From assembly GCF_963678635.1 (NCBI RefSeq), contig NC_087071.1, positions 33,344,141 to 33,408,140 on the forward strand: a stretch of 64,000 nucleotides of DNA, written 5' to 3'. Origin of the DNA: Symsagittifera roscoffensis. Its lineage: Eukaryota; Xenacoelomorpha; Acoela; Convolutidae. The position numbers were made by a program, and so were the translations under genes. Below, in pieces: positions 10,126 through 20,429 of the stretch; positions within the stretch are counted from its first letter, which is position 1; every line of letters begins with the position of its first letter. A model generated the notes under the pieces. The model ran no database searches. It saw nothing but the letters and a program-made list of their open reading frames with translations, and had not been told where the DNA came from.

Positions 10126-11583
10126 CTTGTTGCCATATGAATACTCAAAACCAAAATGAAAAATTCGATGGCATTTTTTATTTGGTAAGTTTTTGATGTT
10201 AGCTGTAACGTAATACTATGATTTTTAAAAAAAGACAAAGAAAGTATATGATAAGTGAAGATAAAAAAAAGAACGTAAAATTATTGAAAAAAAGTTCTAA
10301 TGTTGATTTGAAATGATGAAGTTAAATGTTATATAAAGTTTCGGAAAAATTAGAAATATTTCAATTGACCTACTTTTGAATTTAGGTTTTTGGCTACATT
10401 TTTCATAAATTGAGATCAAGTAGTGCAAATTGCGCTCAACAAAAAGCAATAAAAAAAACTGAATTTTTATTCAAAAACCATTTTTTCTTGTGTCATGTGT
10501 ATGTTTTTATCAAATCAAAACCATACGTAATTTTTGTCTCGGGAAAAAAATTTCAGCGTTGTCAAGCCAAGCTTCTAAAGCTAATATTTTTCATGTCTCC
10601 ATTTATTTCACTCGATTATTACTTTTTATTACAAAAGCTTTAAGAAACTGCTTTTCATACTATGCTAAAGGCTATTCTCATTGCTTATTATAATCCCCTC
10701 ATTTTTTAAAATATTTAATTAAGTGAAGAATAGTTTCGATTAGCACAAATAATTAATTTGCCTAAGTTGTTTGACATTCGAGTTTTTATTTAAACTATAG
10801 TTGGGTGTGGAAACTTGGGTGTGTTTTTGCCTGTGTTATTTGTAAGTTCAGTTTTTTTTCATCAAAATTGTTATCTTTCCAATTTTGGAAGAAATTGAAG
10901 GATTGTTTGAGCCCGGTAGGATTTTTCCTTCAGTTCAATTTTGGTTGTTTTTTTTTGGCAAAAACCACTTTTGATGCAATTTAAAGAGTGATCAATTTCT
11001 GAAAGCTTTCCAAGTAACTTTTTTGAAAATTAAAGAAGTTGTGAATTGCTGCTTTGTTTGCGATAGGTTTTGTGTTAAAATTTCATCATGTTTTTGAAAT
11101 GATAGAACAAATGTTCCATAGAAGTTAAGACGCAATAAGAAAATCCGTTTCTTCCTGAGAGTTTCGTCCTGATGCGAGCAATTTAAAAAAAAAATTAGTT
11201 GCAAATTAAATTTTACGGGGTATATTCAGATTTTGTTTTAATTCATAATTGGAAGTCGGCAAATGTGATAAAAGCACTGGACGCGAAAGCATGAATTGTT
11301 TTCTTACAATACATTGTTCTAACCGAAAACTGCATTACCAAATTCACTCCTAAACACAATGTCTGAATCTAGAAGAAGAAAAAATAGTGCTAGAAGAGTA
11401 CAATTTCACTAACAATCGGGAGGGATTGAGAAGAAGTCAATATAGTCGGAGAACTGAAGAAAAAAACCGGCTTAGAGTGCGATCTTATGCGGTGGAATTT
11501 TTTGATGATGAAAACCAAATCGACGGTTTACAGCTTGTCAGATGTTTGTAAGCAAGGATAGCAAGGAAGTTGTTTGAAGGATG
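10126..11583. other. Non-coding part of segmental duplication copy 1
   Basis: AT-rich sequence collinear with about 56150-57339. The conserved stretches (for example TAAGTGAAGAATAGTTTCGA at 10720 and near 56600) contain no ORF shared by the two copies. Confidence 0.6.
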
Positions 11584-11936
11584 AAGAAGAAGAAGAATTT
11601 ATTTCTACAAATAATAATATAGCAGACCATCGTTTAATAGCTATTTCTTTTACAATTTAAACAAATAAATAATTTAAACAAATAAGTAAACAATGGCTTT
11701 CACATTATAAGGAGAGGACAGGCAAAGGGAATAATAAATTCCCACTGAGCGCCTACCCTATTCAAGCATCATTTCAAACTGCAAATAGTACAAATATTTT
11801 TATATATCTAATTGTCTGCAAGAAAAATAGAACAATTATTGCATTAATCTGATAGAAGTCGTATAAGCTGGTTCAAAGTTCCTTTATCCACTGAGAGTGA
11901 ACCCGAGGTCGCCAGAACTCTAAACCATTCAAACGA

Positions 11937-11937
<1 letters not shown>

Positions 11938-11998
<61 letters not shown>

Positions 11999-12002
11999 TT
12001 TT
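11938..12002. repeat. TA dinucleotide microsatellite followed by a T run
   Basis: A perfect TA run covers 11938-11990 and is followed by 12 T. It lies in the 3' UTR of the minus-strand LINE. Confidence 0.95.
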
Positions 12003-12504
12003 CAAACCATGTTAGAAAAATTACTTTTCCAGCAGAGCAAACAACATTGAAAATTAAAATAATCATTATAAACTTTATCAAAATCAGAAACATAGTCTCT
12101 TGAATGGACATAGAACATAGAACAACCGCATTGCACAAATAATTTAAATTTAACAGCAAGGATGGTACAGGTATTATTCAGAAGATAAGGGATGAAAAAA
12201 TATATAACTGATTTGTTTACAAATTTCAAAGTTTTTCACCGAAAACTTATACCAGGCAATTTTTTTTTCCTCCTTAAAATTCGCTAGTAAATTGGGCATA
12301 GTTGAAACTTTGGGGGCTACATTTTCTAACTTTTTCAAAAATATGACTATACTATGTTCTAGGCGATGCAAAAATTCACTTCACCAGTACAATTCCCATA
12401 CTAGGACTTGAATAGTATAAAACTATGTTGTCTAGGACAACGCCCTTTCTTCTGAAAGAATGTGCTGGCTCCGCTTCAGATTGCATCACAACAAAGTCAT
12501 ACTT

Positions 12505-12917
12505 TTATTTGCAACTAAAAATGTGCTTAACGAGGTCTATGTTGCCTATCAGAAAATTCGTTTCATTCTTTTTCAAGGAACAAAGATTTTCTGGTAGAAT
12601 TTTATTTTCACTTAATAAATTTAAAAGTCTCGAGCCCCTTCTTTTCAGTGAATTTGATCTGGTATTTGTTTTGCAAAAAGGTTCTGAAAAAAGAAGAAAT
12701 TCAGATTTTCTCCTTTTGCGCATGTATTCAGTTTTGGTGAAAAAGGAATTTAGAAAAACAGTTGAATGCATTTCATTTACCGATTGTAGACAAAATTTCA
12801 GAAGTTCGTGAACATATAATTCGTGAACGGTTAATATTCCACCTGAGTAGAAATGGTCGGTAATACTACCATATTTTTTTTTTTTAATGTAAAATATAAG
12901 ACGCATAATCTTTTTCT
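12505..12917 (-). pseudogene. LINE ORF2 C-terminal fragment (minus strand)
   Basis: The minus strand reads ILTVHELYVHELLKFCLQSV, then LLFSEPFCKTNTRSNSLKRR and IDLVKHIFSCK before the stop. It matches the 1063-1416 fragment position by position (LLTVYEYHLYELLKFVLKSV ... ELVKHIFGL). The open frame continues past 12917 into flanking duplicated DNA, but that part is not LINE sequence. The fragment lacks the reverse transcriptase core. Confidence 0.7.
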
Positions 12918-13099
12918 GATGGCAAAAACTAGGAACATTATGAAAAGAAGGAGGAATCAATGTTCTGTCAAGGTTTTCGTTTTCTAGAACTCTTTGAATC
13001 TGAGCGTACACATGCCTGTCAACAATTTTCAGCGATAGGATAAACTGCTATGCGCTGTGTGTGGTTGAGAAAAGGATAGTTCTTTCACTTTACAGTTGC

Positions 13100-13545
13100 G
13101 TTTCAGGCAGGGACGGATCTAGGATTTACTCGAGGGGGGGGGGGGGGGGGGGTGGTTGACGAATTTTCAAATTTTCAGAAAAACTTCGAAGATTTGTCGA
13201 CCTTTTTTCTTAGGTCGACCAACATGACTTTCTCAAATCACTCTAGTCTAAAGCCCCCATTTTGACCAATTTTTCTGCGCCGCAGGCAAGATTTAAAAAA
13301 GAAACAGGCCCAAAAACTTGAAAACGTTTCTGGAAAAATTTGACCAAAAAATCGCGGTTTTTTCTGCGCGCGCTCCCCTCCTCAAATTTAGTATGTTTTG
13401 GCACCAAAGGCGTCTTTAGAAAAGTTTTAGGGTCAGTCAGCCAAAAATGAATATCTCAAATTAGTACAAAGGGGGGAGCCCTTGGGTCGGCAAAAAGTTT
13501 GATAATCCCCGGCAACCCCCCCCCCCTCAAATCTGCGACTGGTGT
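13100..13545. mobile_element. Candidate short element bounded by poly-G and poly-C runs
   Basis: The left end reads GGACGGATCTAGGATTTACT, CGA and then a run of 19 G (13134-13152). The right end reads a run of 11 C (13516-13526) and then TCAAATCTGCGACTGG, which is the same pattern in inverted orientation. The interior has no ORF. A G-run near both ends in inverted arrangement suggests a non-autonomous DNA element. It begins right after the end of segmental duplication copy 1. Confidence 0.4.
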
Positions 13546-14140
13546 TAAGGACTATTGCATGATACCATCTTTTAAAATGCGCTTCCTTTTTATATCTAAA
13601 CATAATTTAATAAGAGAAATTCACGAAACTCGAAAAAAAAAACACACGGAAGTACGCAAGAAATACTTGTAAGCAAGTTTTTAGTACCTTACATCTGCAA
13701 AGATGAAATAAAAAAAACTTATCAGCAAAACTCTAAAAACTCAGTCTCAATCCTGTCAGTCTTGCACACCCATCAAGTAACGGAAAGAAAAACAGTTTTT
13801 AAGGAAAAAAATTGACTCAAAACAACTTCGAAGTTTTCAACTTCCACCTAACACTTTAAAAAACACATGAATGGAAAAGTGTGCGCGCCTCTCAAGCTTC
13901 CGCTCAGCCGAAAATGGCGGAGCTAAAAAGAGCCAATTCTTAATCAGTGGATTTCTCAATCATAGCATGATCATCAGAAACTTTGAAGATAATTGATATT
14001 CATTTTCAAATGAATACATACTAAATGCTTGCCAAAAGCTTCTACAACATCGTAGGCATCATCCTGTATTTCCATTATTCCAAGTTTGGCATCTACATGG
14101 TTCCTCCTACTGAAAGACAACAACGACGCTCCTTTTGTTT
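13546..14140. other. Non-coding stretch, nothing recognised
   Basis: AT-rich sequence. Its last part (TGTGCGCGCCTCTCAAGCTT, ATGGCGGAGC) turns GC-richer as it leads into the minisatellite. No supported gene, RNA or element was found. Confidence 0.5.
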
Positions 14141-15060
14141 TTTTCCCTGTTCGAGGTTCCAGACTCATGTCCAGACTTTCGCGACAAAATTTTGGCATGT
14201 CCAGACTTTTTAGACCAAAGTTAGGCATGTCCAGGCTTTGTCGACCAAAACCTGGCATTTTCAGACTTTCGCGACCATGATGATCCTTCGCGACTTTCGC
14301 GACCGAAGCGGAGTTGGCGCGACCAAAAAATCGCGACTCATATTTGGCATGTCCAGACTCTCGCGACAAAGAGTTGCCACTTCCAGACTTTCCCGACCGA
14401 AAAACTCAGGCGCGACTTTTGCGACCGAGGCGGATACGGCGCGACCTTCGAGACCATCGCGGATAAGGCGCGACCAAGAATCAGTTCCTCGCGATCGTGG
14501 CGGAGACGGCGCAATTTTCCAGGCCAAGGCGGAGACGGCGCGACTTTTCAGACCAAGGCGGAGACGGCGCGACTTTGCAGACCAAGGCGGAGACGGAGCG
14601 ACCAAGAATCAATTTTTCGCGACCAAGATGGAGACGATGCGAATTTCCAGAGCAAGGCGGAGGCGGCGCAATTTTCCAGACCGAGGCGGAGGTGGCGCGA
14701 CCAAAAGCCAATTCTTCGCGACCAAGGAGGAGACGGCGCGACTTTCCGGACTAAGGCGTAGACGGCGCGACCTTCGAGACCATCGCGGAGACGGCGCGAC
14801 CAAGAATCAATTCCTCGCGACCAAGGCGAAGACGACGCAACTTTCCAGGCCAAGGCGGAGACGGCGCGACTTTGCAGACAAAGACGGAGACGACGCGACT
14901 TTTCAGGCCAAGGCGGAGACGGCGCGACTTTGCAGACAAAGACGGAGACGACGCGACTTTTCCGACCGAGGCGGAGACAGCGCGATTTTCCAGACGAAGA
15001 CGGAGACACGCGACCGATGTGAAGACGGCGCGACTTTGCATACCAAGGCGAATGCAGCAA
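14140..15060. repeat. GC-rich minisatellite (CGCGAC-containing, about 29-30 bp unit)
   Basis: Two sub-arrays are visible. At 14150-14280 the unit is about 30 bp and begins CATGTCCAGACTTTCGCGAC. From 14400 to 15050 the unit is 29 bp, such as GGCGCGACTTTTCAGACCAA followed by GGCGGAGAC, with longer variants carrying an AAGAATCAATTCCTCGCGACC insert. The base composition contrasts sharply with the AT-rich surroundings. Because stops are rare in the unit, many frames on both strands are open and arginine- or serine-rich, but these are repeat translations and not genes. A short array of the same family lies at 53700-53870. Confidence 0.9.
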
Positions 15061-15065
15061 AACAA

Positions 15066-15545
15066 TTAACTGTCAAAACTTAGTACATTTTATTCCTGTC
15101 CAACGCTTCTTTTTACAATTATTTTTTGTCTAGTTTCAATTTATTTCATATCAAAAAAGACAATTCGATGCTGGAATCTCAAAAATTACCTCTTTCTTTG
15201 TTTTTATATGAATTTTTTAAAATTCCAGAATTAAATTGCCAAGTTCTGTTTCTCCATTGCAAACTTGCAATTGTTTTCGAGCACAGCCAAAACGCTGATT
15301 TTGGGAAACTCAATAAAACGGACAACTGTCAAAACTGTGTACGTTTTTTTATCCATTGCTTTATTTTATATATACTTTTAGGGTTTTCTAAATGTTTATA
15401 ATAGTTAAGATGTTCTTCTGCGGATTTTTAAGAAAAAAAAATAGTTCAATGCTGAAATCTCGAAAAAATTAGCTAGTTTCATCGTTTTTCTCTAAAAATT
15501 GTATCATTCCAGATATAAACTGCCATGTTTTGTTTCTCTAGAGTG
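15066..15545 (+). repeat. Two-copy tandem repeat, about 260-280 bp period
   Basis: CTGTCAAAACTTAGTACATT at 15070 recurs as CTGTCAAAACTGTGTACGTT at 15325. The following CAATTCGATGCTGGAATCTC segment at 15162 recurs as TTCAATGCTGAAATCTCGAA at 15446, and both copies end in a ...TTCTGTTTCTC or TTTTGTTTCTC stretch. No coding potential. Confidence 0.55.
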
Positions 15546-15885
15546 AGATCCAACAAATATCAACTTAATTCAAGAAAAACAAGTATCAAAAAAATTGAAA
15601 GTACCTCAAAATTAGTCAAAAATTTTAGTTATTAAGTCAATTATTTCACTTTTTCATGATTTTTTAAAATTTTTAGTTCAATTTCTCACTACCCGAAAAA
15701 TTCTAAACTATTTTCTAGAAAACAAAAAAAGAGCTGAGTTTGTTTTTTTTAGCCGCATGTATAGTGTTATAAACTAACTTTTTTTTGGATACCAAACACT
15801 GTTTTTTGGATACCCAACAAAACATATAACCGTCGAAACAGTTCTCGTTTTTTTCTTGGATCCGACACTTTTTTAGTATAGAAAA
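15546..15885. other. Non-coding stretch, nothing recognised
   Basis: AT-rich sequence with short homopolymer runs. No supported feature. Confidence 0.5.
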
Positions 15886-15889
15886 TGTA

Positions 15890-16500
15890 GAAGCTACTTT
15901 ATCCAAAGTGACCTGCTCTGATGTGGCTGGTTTATCTGAAAATATAGTCATCAATTCATTCTTTGTCAATTGTTTTCGAGAGTCCCACCAGTTTTAATTT
16001 TCATTTGCCTCACATATTATTTAGGGTAGTGTTATATTTTTCCGTCGCAACACGTTTTCAGCTGATTTTTTTAAAGCGGTCGCCAGTTTTTGTTCAGAGT
16101 ACGTCAACGCTTCGAAAAATTAATAGTGCAACGTTGAGTATTTGTTTCTTGGTTAAACTTTGAAATACTTATTCAGTTAATTTTCATGTTCACGTCATCA
16201 AGAAAGCCCCCCCCCCAAGATTGTCAATTTTGGGTGATTTGCCTTAATTTTTCCATTCATACAAAGGTGGATCCATGTTTTGGTAAAATAAAACTAAGCG
16301 CCGCATGGAGTTACGATTTAAGTACAAACCATTGAACAGGTGCATGTTATTTCATTGCTCATGTGTTTATTTATTCTAACTAATTTGTTTAGTGGTGGCT
16401 ATAATTTACTGAAGGGTCTCTAATGGGAAGGATGCAACAAAAATTACAGAGATTCAAGAAACTTGTTCGATAGCAAGCTATGGGACAAATTTTGGCTCTT
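15890..16500 (+). repeat. Fragment of the 58-64 kb dispersed repeat family
   Basis: Collinear with about 61240-61860. Shared anchors are AACACGTTTTCAGCT, GTCAACGCTTCGAAAA, GGTGGATCCATGTTTTGGT / GGTAGATCCATGTTTTGGT, AACTAAGCGC, and GGGAAGGATGCAACAAAAAT / GGGAAAGACGCAACAAAAAT. The similarity stops near 16500, where leader sequence of a minus-strand LTR element begins. Confidence 0.65.
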
Positions 16501-17741
16501 TGCTTTTTTATTGTTTTTTGTACTTTTTCGTTTTCAAATAAATTTGTTGTTGGCTTTTTCTTGGTTATACACTATTTTTGTTTGGTTTTACGCTTTCTCT
16601 TTAATTGTTTTTGGTCGCGGGACCTTGGGACAAGCGGGCTCATGACTTCCCACCTAACCCTCCGGCCCCCGAAATTTTCGGTGTTAACTAAGTTAAAAAG
16701 CTAAATAGTACTAGGCGGAGGGTACGCACCTTCCCCTAGTACAATAAATGTCATTAAGGCCTCTAACTCGGGCATACGCCCGGAGCGGAGGGTTCGTCGC
16801 TGAAACGTTTGCTGATCATGATGGTCTCGTGTCTTTAACAGGCCCACCCAGGAGCGCCATAAAAACGTCTATGTAACATTCGCCAAAATACTACACAGTG
16901 ACGGAGCGTAGAAAAAGTACCTATTAACGACTGGCAGGCGTCAGTTACCTTAATTCTACTCGTTTTTCACCGTCTCGACCTTGGCAGTTGATTTTCTGGT
17001 CTGTTTAGGGCTAAGTAAAAAGTTACTATTTTTAGGCCATCAGTCAAACGACTTTTGATCAGCTTTCGTTTACATGCGAACAGAACCACATAGCTGGGCC
17101 TCGGATCCTCAGACAACGTGATTGCTATTAAAACACGGCTAGAATACCCTATTTTAATATGTTTTTGGTGACAGTTCTATTTTAAATCCATTGGAGATGG
17201 ATTGACCCTTTCCTCTTCCTAGCTACTCATATTCTAAAATATCAAACAATACCGGCGTTAATTCTATGGCATCAAAGTAGCTAAAAACTTAGTTGACTAT
17301 AGTCTTTCACCATATATCAGTCTCTGGGGGACCGAGCCTCCGCTTCCGTATTCTCCTCGAGAGAACGTCGTTATCAATCCCAATTCGTGGCAGGGGAGGG
17401 TACTGCTCCCACCACTTCCCCACCGAAGCATCTTTTGCCACTATCTTTTTCTGCTAAGGGTCTTATCGTGCGTTGTCGTCACGATAAGAGGCTTCGTTTT
17501 TCTGTGTTAACGTGCGACTGTTTTCGACTAGATTTGCTGTTGTTCTGACTTTTTCACCTTTTTCAGTCAAAATGGCCGTTTTTCTGAGAAATATCCGTTC
17601 GACAATCGAAATTTTGAAAATTGAAATTTCTAGAATATTTCTACCCTCTTTTGCAGCACTTTTTCGTTTTTAAGGGTTTTTTTTCGTTTTTTTCGTGTTT
17701 CACCGGAAGGTTGCCCTGTGCCAGTCTGGCAGAATGGCACA
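16500..17741 (-). mobile_element. LTR plus leader fragment of a Ty3/gypsy element related to the 25-43 kb element
   Basis: Read on the minus strand, 17741-16872 is an LTR of about 870 bp that begins TGTGCCATTC and ends AATGTTACA. It is followed by a 12-nt spacer, a primer-binding site and a leader with sequence and arrangement similar to those of the large element. The leader ends near 16500 and no coding region follows, so this is a truncated 5' end. The LTR shares the start, the end, a hairpin and short blocks with the large element but is clearly diverged from it, so it belongs to a related subfamily. Confidence 0.7.
16845..16859 (-). other. Primer-binding site of the minus-strand LTR fragment
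   Basis: The minus strand reads TGGCGCTCCTGGGTGGGC (through 16842), whose complement GCCCACCCAGGAGCGCCA has the T-arm and CCA end expected of tRNA-Asn. Fifteen bases are identical to the large element's site at 26019-26033, although the surrounding sequence has diverged. Confidence 0.6.
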
Positions 17742-17769
17742 ACACTCAAATTAACTAAATTATATGCAA

Positions 17770-18465
17770 GAATAGTGAGCTCATGGCTGGGTCTCAGTAT
17801 CCCCAGACCACGAGGTCACTCCTAAAAAGAGGGCTACTACTACTTATTTTATTACTATAATTTTTGTTCAGTAGATAAAAATCATCATCTCCATCAAAAA
17901 TGGATCAACCCTTTCCTCAACTTCTTGCTTCTCATTATCAGAAAATGAATACAGATGTTAATTAAATTCAATTCAGGACAACCAGGAAGCTAAAAGTTAG
18001 ATTTTATCAGTTCAAGTTCAGCTCTCGATACTTCTCCGGATTCTTGAATCCGGGGAAATAACGTCCTTATTTTCTTTCCGGAAGGCCGGACTCACTGTTC
18101 CAACACCCTTCACCGTTGGCGTGTATGGCTCTGTAACGAATGTAGCGACACAATCGTTACAACTCGGAGCGGTCTCAGATAATTTCCAGTTGTATTTTTC
18201 TATTTCCTCTCGTTGTTTCTATCGCAACTATCGTTGTTGTTGTGTTTCTTTTCTGATTTTTCTCCAGAATGGCCGTTCCAGCATTTCTCAGAAATGTGAC
18301 GTTATCATTCGAAATTTTAAAAATTTAAAATACCGGAATATTCTGACCTTCACAGTTTGTCTAATCGTTCAAATAACGTCGCTAATCTGCTAAAACTGCC
18401 AATTCTCCAGGTCAGCGGCTACCAATTTGAAATTGCACTTTTGTCCATTCTGGTTGAATGTCACA
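17770..18465 (-). mobile_element. Second partial LTR of the related family, minus strand
   Basis: This segment repeats the pattern of 17090-17741 at lower similarity. Shared blocks are GCTGGGTCTCAG...CCCAGAC, ATGGATCAACCCTTTCCTC, AATGGCCGTT followed by CTGAGAAAT or CTCAGAAAT, and an ATTCGAAATTTTAAAAAT-type block. On the minus strand it begins TGTGACATTCAACCAG near 18465. The last roughly 230 bp of the LTR are missing. Short open frames inside it are LTR sequence and not genes. Confidence 0.55.
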
Positions 18466-19108
18466 ATGATGCTTTTTTAGTGATAGTTTTGGAAAGCAGT
18501 GAGAAGGTAGTACGATGTCATTTGCGACACGCGTCGAGATGAGGTCGAATCGTCAATTTTTAATTTCCGACCTGATGTGTGAAGTTTTGTAGAGCGACAC
18601 TGGATCACTTGTTTTGAACAAGACCCGGATGCATTCCAAATGCAATGAAAAATAGAACTTAACGCGTTAGCAACGGAAATTCTATAAATTGAGGTTAAGA
18701 TCTTTAATAACTATTGTATTGATCATAGAGAGAGAAGACGTAAATTTAATAAATGCCCAGAAGGTTCAAACCTACAGGGGTTGGTAAAAGTCAATTGGTA
18801 AGCAAAAGGCCCTGCATACCTATACATATACAGAAAAACATAATTGATTGAATAGGGCTAAATAATTAGGAACGTAGGTATCATCAACTTAGGCTTCAGA
18901 AACGGAATTCGATGATTTGAGGTTGAGGTTTTTACTACCTACTGTATATATTATCAACGTGAATAATCTTTTTTTTTCTTGGAGCTTTGAACGCTCATAA
19001 TTTTGTAGTGATCTGTTATACGGGGAAAATCAGCAAACGTTCATATGGTTTTAGTATTCCTAATGTATTTTTGTAGGTTTATATGTTATTTGTTTCGTAC
19101 ATCGCAAG
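18466..19108. other. Intergenic region upstream of the membrane-protein gene
   Basis: No element or conserved promoter motif is evident. It should contain the promoter of the gene at 19109, but nothing specific can be assigned. Confidence 0.4.
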
Positions 19109-19726
19109 ATGGTTAAAAGAGGGTTTCTAAAGGCATGGGTTCTACTTCTGTGTTGCCTTCTACATGAAGTTCAAGCTGATGAAGCCACTTGCAATGGTTG
19201 TGGAAAAGGTACCTACTGCTGTCCAATGTCAAAGACATGTTGCAGTGAATTAGCATACAGCGAGGAACTGCGGACGATGGAAATGGCAAAGTTCTCACCT
19301 GTTCAAGCCATGTTGGATTATCGCGTTATGTTTGTAGGCTTTATCGTTTGCTGCTTGCCATTTGTTTTCTGTTGCCTTGATATGCTTTACAATTGCCTGT
19401 GCAGTATAGATCAGCCTATCAATTCATGTGCTAACAGCGAAGCCAGCTCTCAGACTGTCGATGTTTCAAGTGTAGAGATGAATGCACAAGAAATCAGCTT
19501 TAACAATCACCATTATCACTGTGACCAAAAGAAAGTTGCCAATCTTCTCAATACAGAACATTCTGCATCGCAGTCCGTACCGGACAGTTCGGAAAGCTCC
19601 TCGAAAAGCTCAAAAGTTTTAAAAAATGTGCAGCTGTCGCAAAGTATCAGCGAAGTATCAACGCCTGAAAAAGATAAAGTGAATGTGTATTTGTGTCAAT
19701 GCCATAAAGCCAGAATTGAGATGTAG
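19109..19726 (+). CDS. Small single-pass membrane protein with a cysteine-rich ectodomain
   Basis: The protein has 205 residues in one exon. A signal peptide (VLLLCCLLHEVQA) is followed by a compact cysteine-rich segment CNGCGKGTYCCPMSKTCC (C-x2-C-x5-CC-x5-CC), reminiscent of half a granulin-like or Shisa-like module but not diagnostic. A hydrophobic segment of about 26 residues around 74-99 (VMFVGFIVCCLPFVFCCLDM) is the membrane anchor. The remaining roughly 105 residues form a polar, serine-rich tail with a histidine cluster (NNHHYHC), probably cytoplasmic. The layout predicts a type I membrane protein. No family is assigned and no intron is needed. The ATG is the first in frame and the signal peptide supports it. 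Confidence 0.7.
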   Translation: MVKRGFLKAWVLLLCCLLHEVQADEATCNGCGKGTYCCPMSKTCCSELAYSEELRTMEMAKFSPVQAMLDYRVMFVGFIVCCLPFVFCCLDMLYNCLCSIDQPINSCANSEASSQTVDVSSVEMNAQEISFNNHHYHCDQKKVANLLNTEHSASQSVPDSSESSSKSSKVLKNVQLSQSISEVSTPEKDKVNVYLCQCHKARIEM

Positions 19727-20420
19727 AAAGTTGGAAAATCGTCTCAAAAAGCGTTGATAACTGTAACTTTGATGTGAAAAACTTTAGCTTAGATTATTTT
19801 GGTTTTATAATAGAGTGCAATTACGTATACAATATTGAATATTGTGTACGTAGTAAATTTATTTAGAGGTAAAAAAATTCCTGTCAGTGCCTCTAATTTT
19901 TGTGCAAATTAGGCTTTTTGTTTTGTTAGTGATTTGTGTTGTACTGTATTTCTTACATTCCACTAACTGTCAATTTCTGTTCACAATATGATTTGTTCTA
20001 CTCAATTGTTCTTTATGAAAAAGCGGGCAAGACAAAAAAGGTTCTAACGGTCTAGAACACAAGTTGTTGGTATCAATTTTCACTGAGCCATTAAATTTAA
20101 GACGAACGTTGTCTTACAAGAATTATGGCAACTTCAAATGAGATAATTGGATGTTAAAACACTAACTTTCGTATATTATGATATCGCGTTGTCTTATAGT
20201 ACGAGTTTATTTAAAAAAAAATTTGCGTGAGTATGAGCTGAAAAAATTACAACTTTTTCTTGGCAGTAAAGCATTGTCAATTTATTATCATGCGCCGTGG
20301 AACGTTTTAGATAGTCGCGGTTGCTTGAAAGACTGAGGCAAAATGAGTCGCTAGAATATTAGACTCTGCAGGTATTGGGTTCGATCGATCACTAGTTTCG
20401 AAGGCGGCTGTTGGAGCAAA
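19727..20420. other. Intergenic region, nothing recognised
   Basis: AT-rich sequence between the membrane-protein gene and the BEL/Pao remnant. No clear AATAAA lies close to the gene's stop codon. No other feature is supported. Confidence 0.45.
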
Positions 20421-20429
20421 CACAGCATT

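Larger units (their letters stand above)
11584..12917 (-). mobile_element. 5'-truncated LINE inserted into segmental duplication copy 1
   Basis: This is a minus-strand relative of the LINE at 799-1956. Its 3' end is at the left, with a CTT-type tail (GAAGAAGAAGAAG on the plus strand). GATG flanks it at 11580-11583 and 12918-12921. The other duplication copy has the uninterrupted site (GATG at 57336-57339, running into GGCAAAATCTAGGAACATTA), so this LINE arrived after the duplication. The 3' UTR contains a 53-bp TA microsatellite. Confidence 0.8.
3140..13080 (+). repeat. Segmental duplication, copy 1
   Basis: Long collinear similarity in direct orientation joins this block to 51905-57485. Anchor pairs read by eye are 3160/51930, 3480/52260, 3740/52380, 5100/53250, 5340/53480, 7200/53920, 7470/54180, 8810/54890, 9308/55303, 11520/57280 and 12930/57350. 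Copy 1 is about 4.4 kb longer. The extra length is mainly sequence at about 5580-7195, unshared sequence around 4070-4980, the right part of the 7745-8657 element, and a LINE at 11584-12917. Each copy carries one decayed and one intact secreted-protein gene. Boundaries are approximate. Confidence 0.85.

Noticed and set aside
14140-15060. Regular repeat array considered as a CRISPR
   Set aside because: Units are contiguous and degenerate without unique spacers, and the genome is eukaryotic.
14238-15083. 281-residue arginine-rich ORF and several serine/arginine-rich ORFs on both strands
   Set aside because: They are translations of the 29-bp GC-rich minisatellite and occur in many frames; not a gene.
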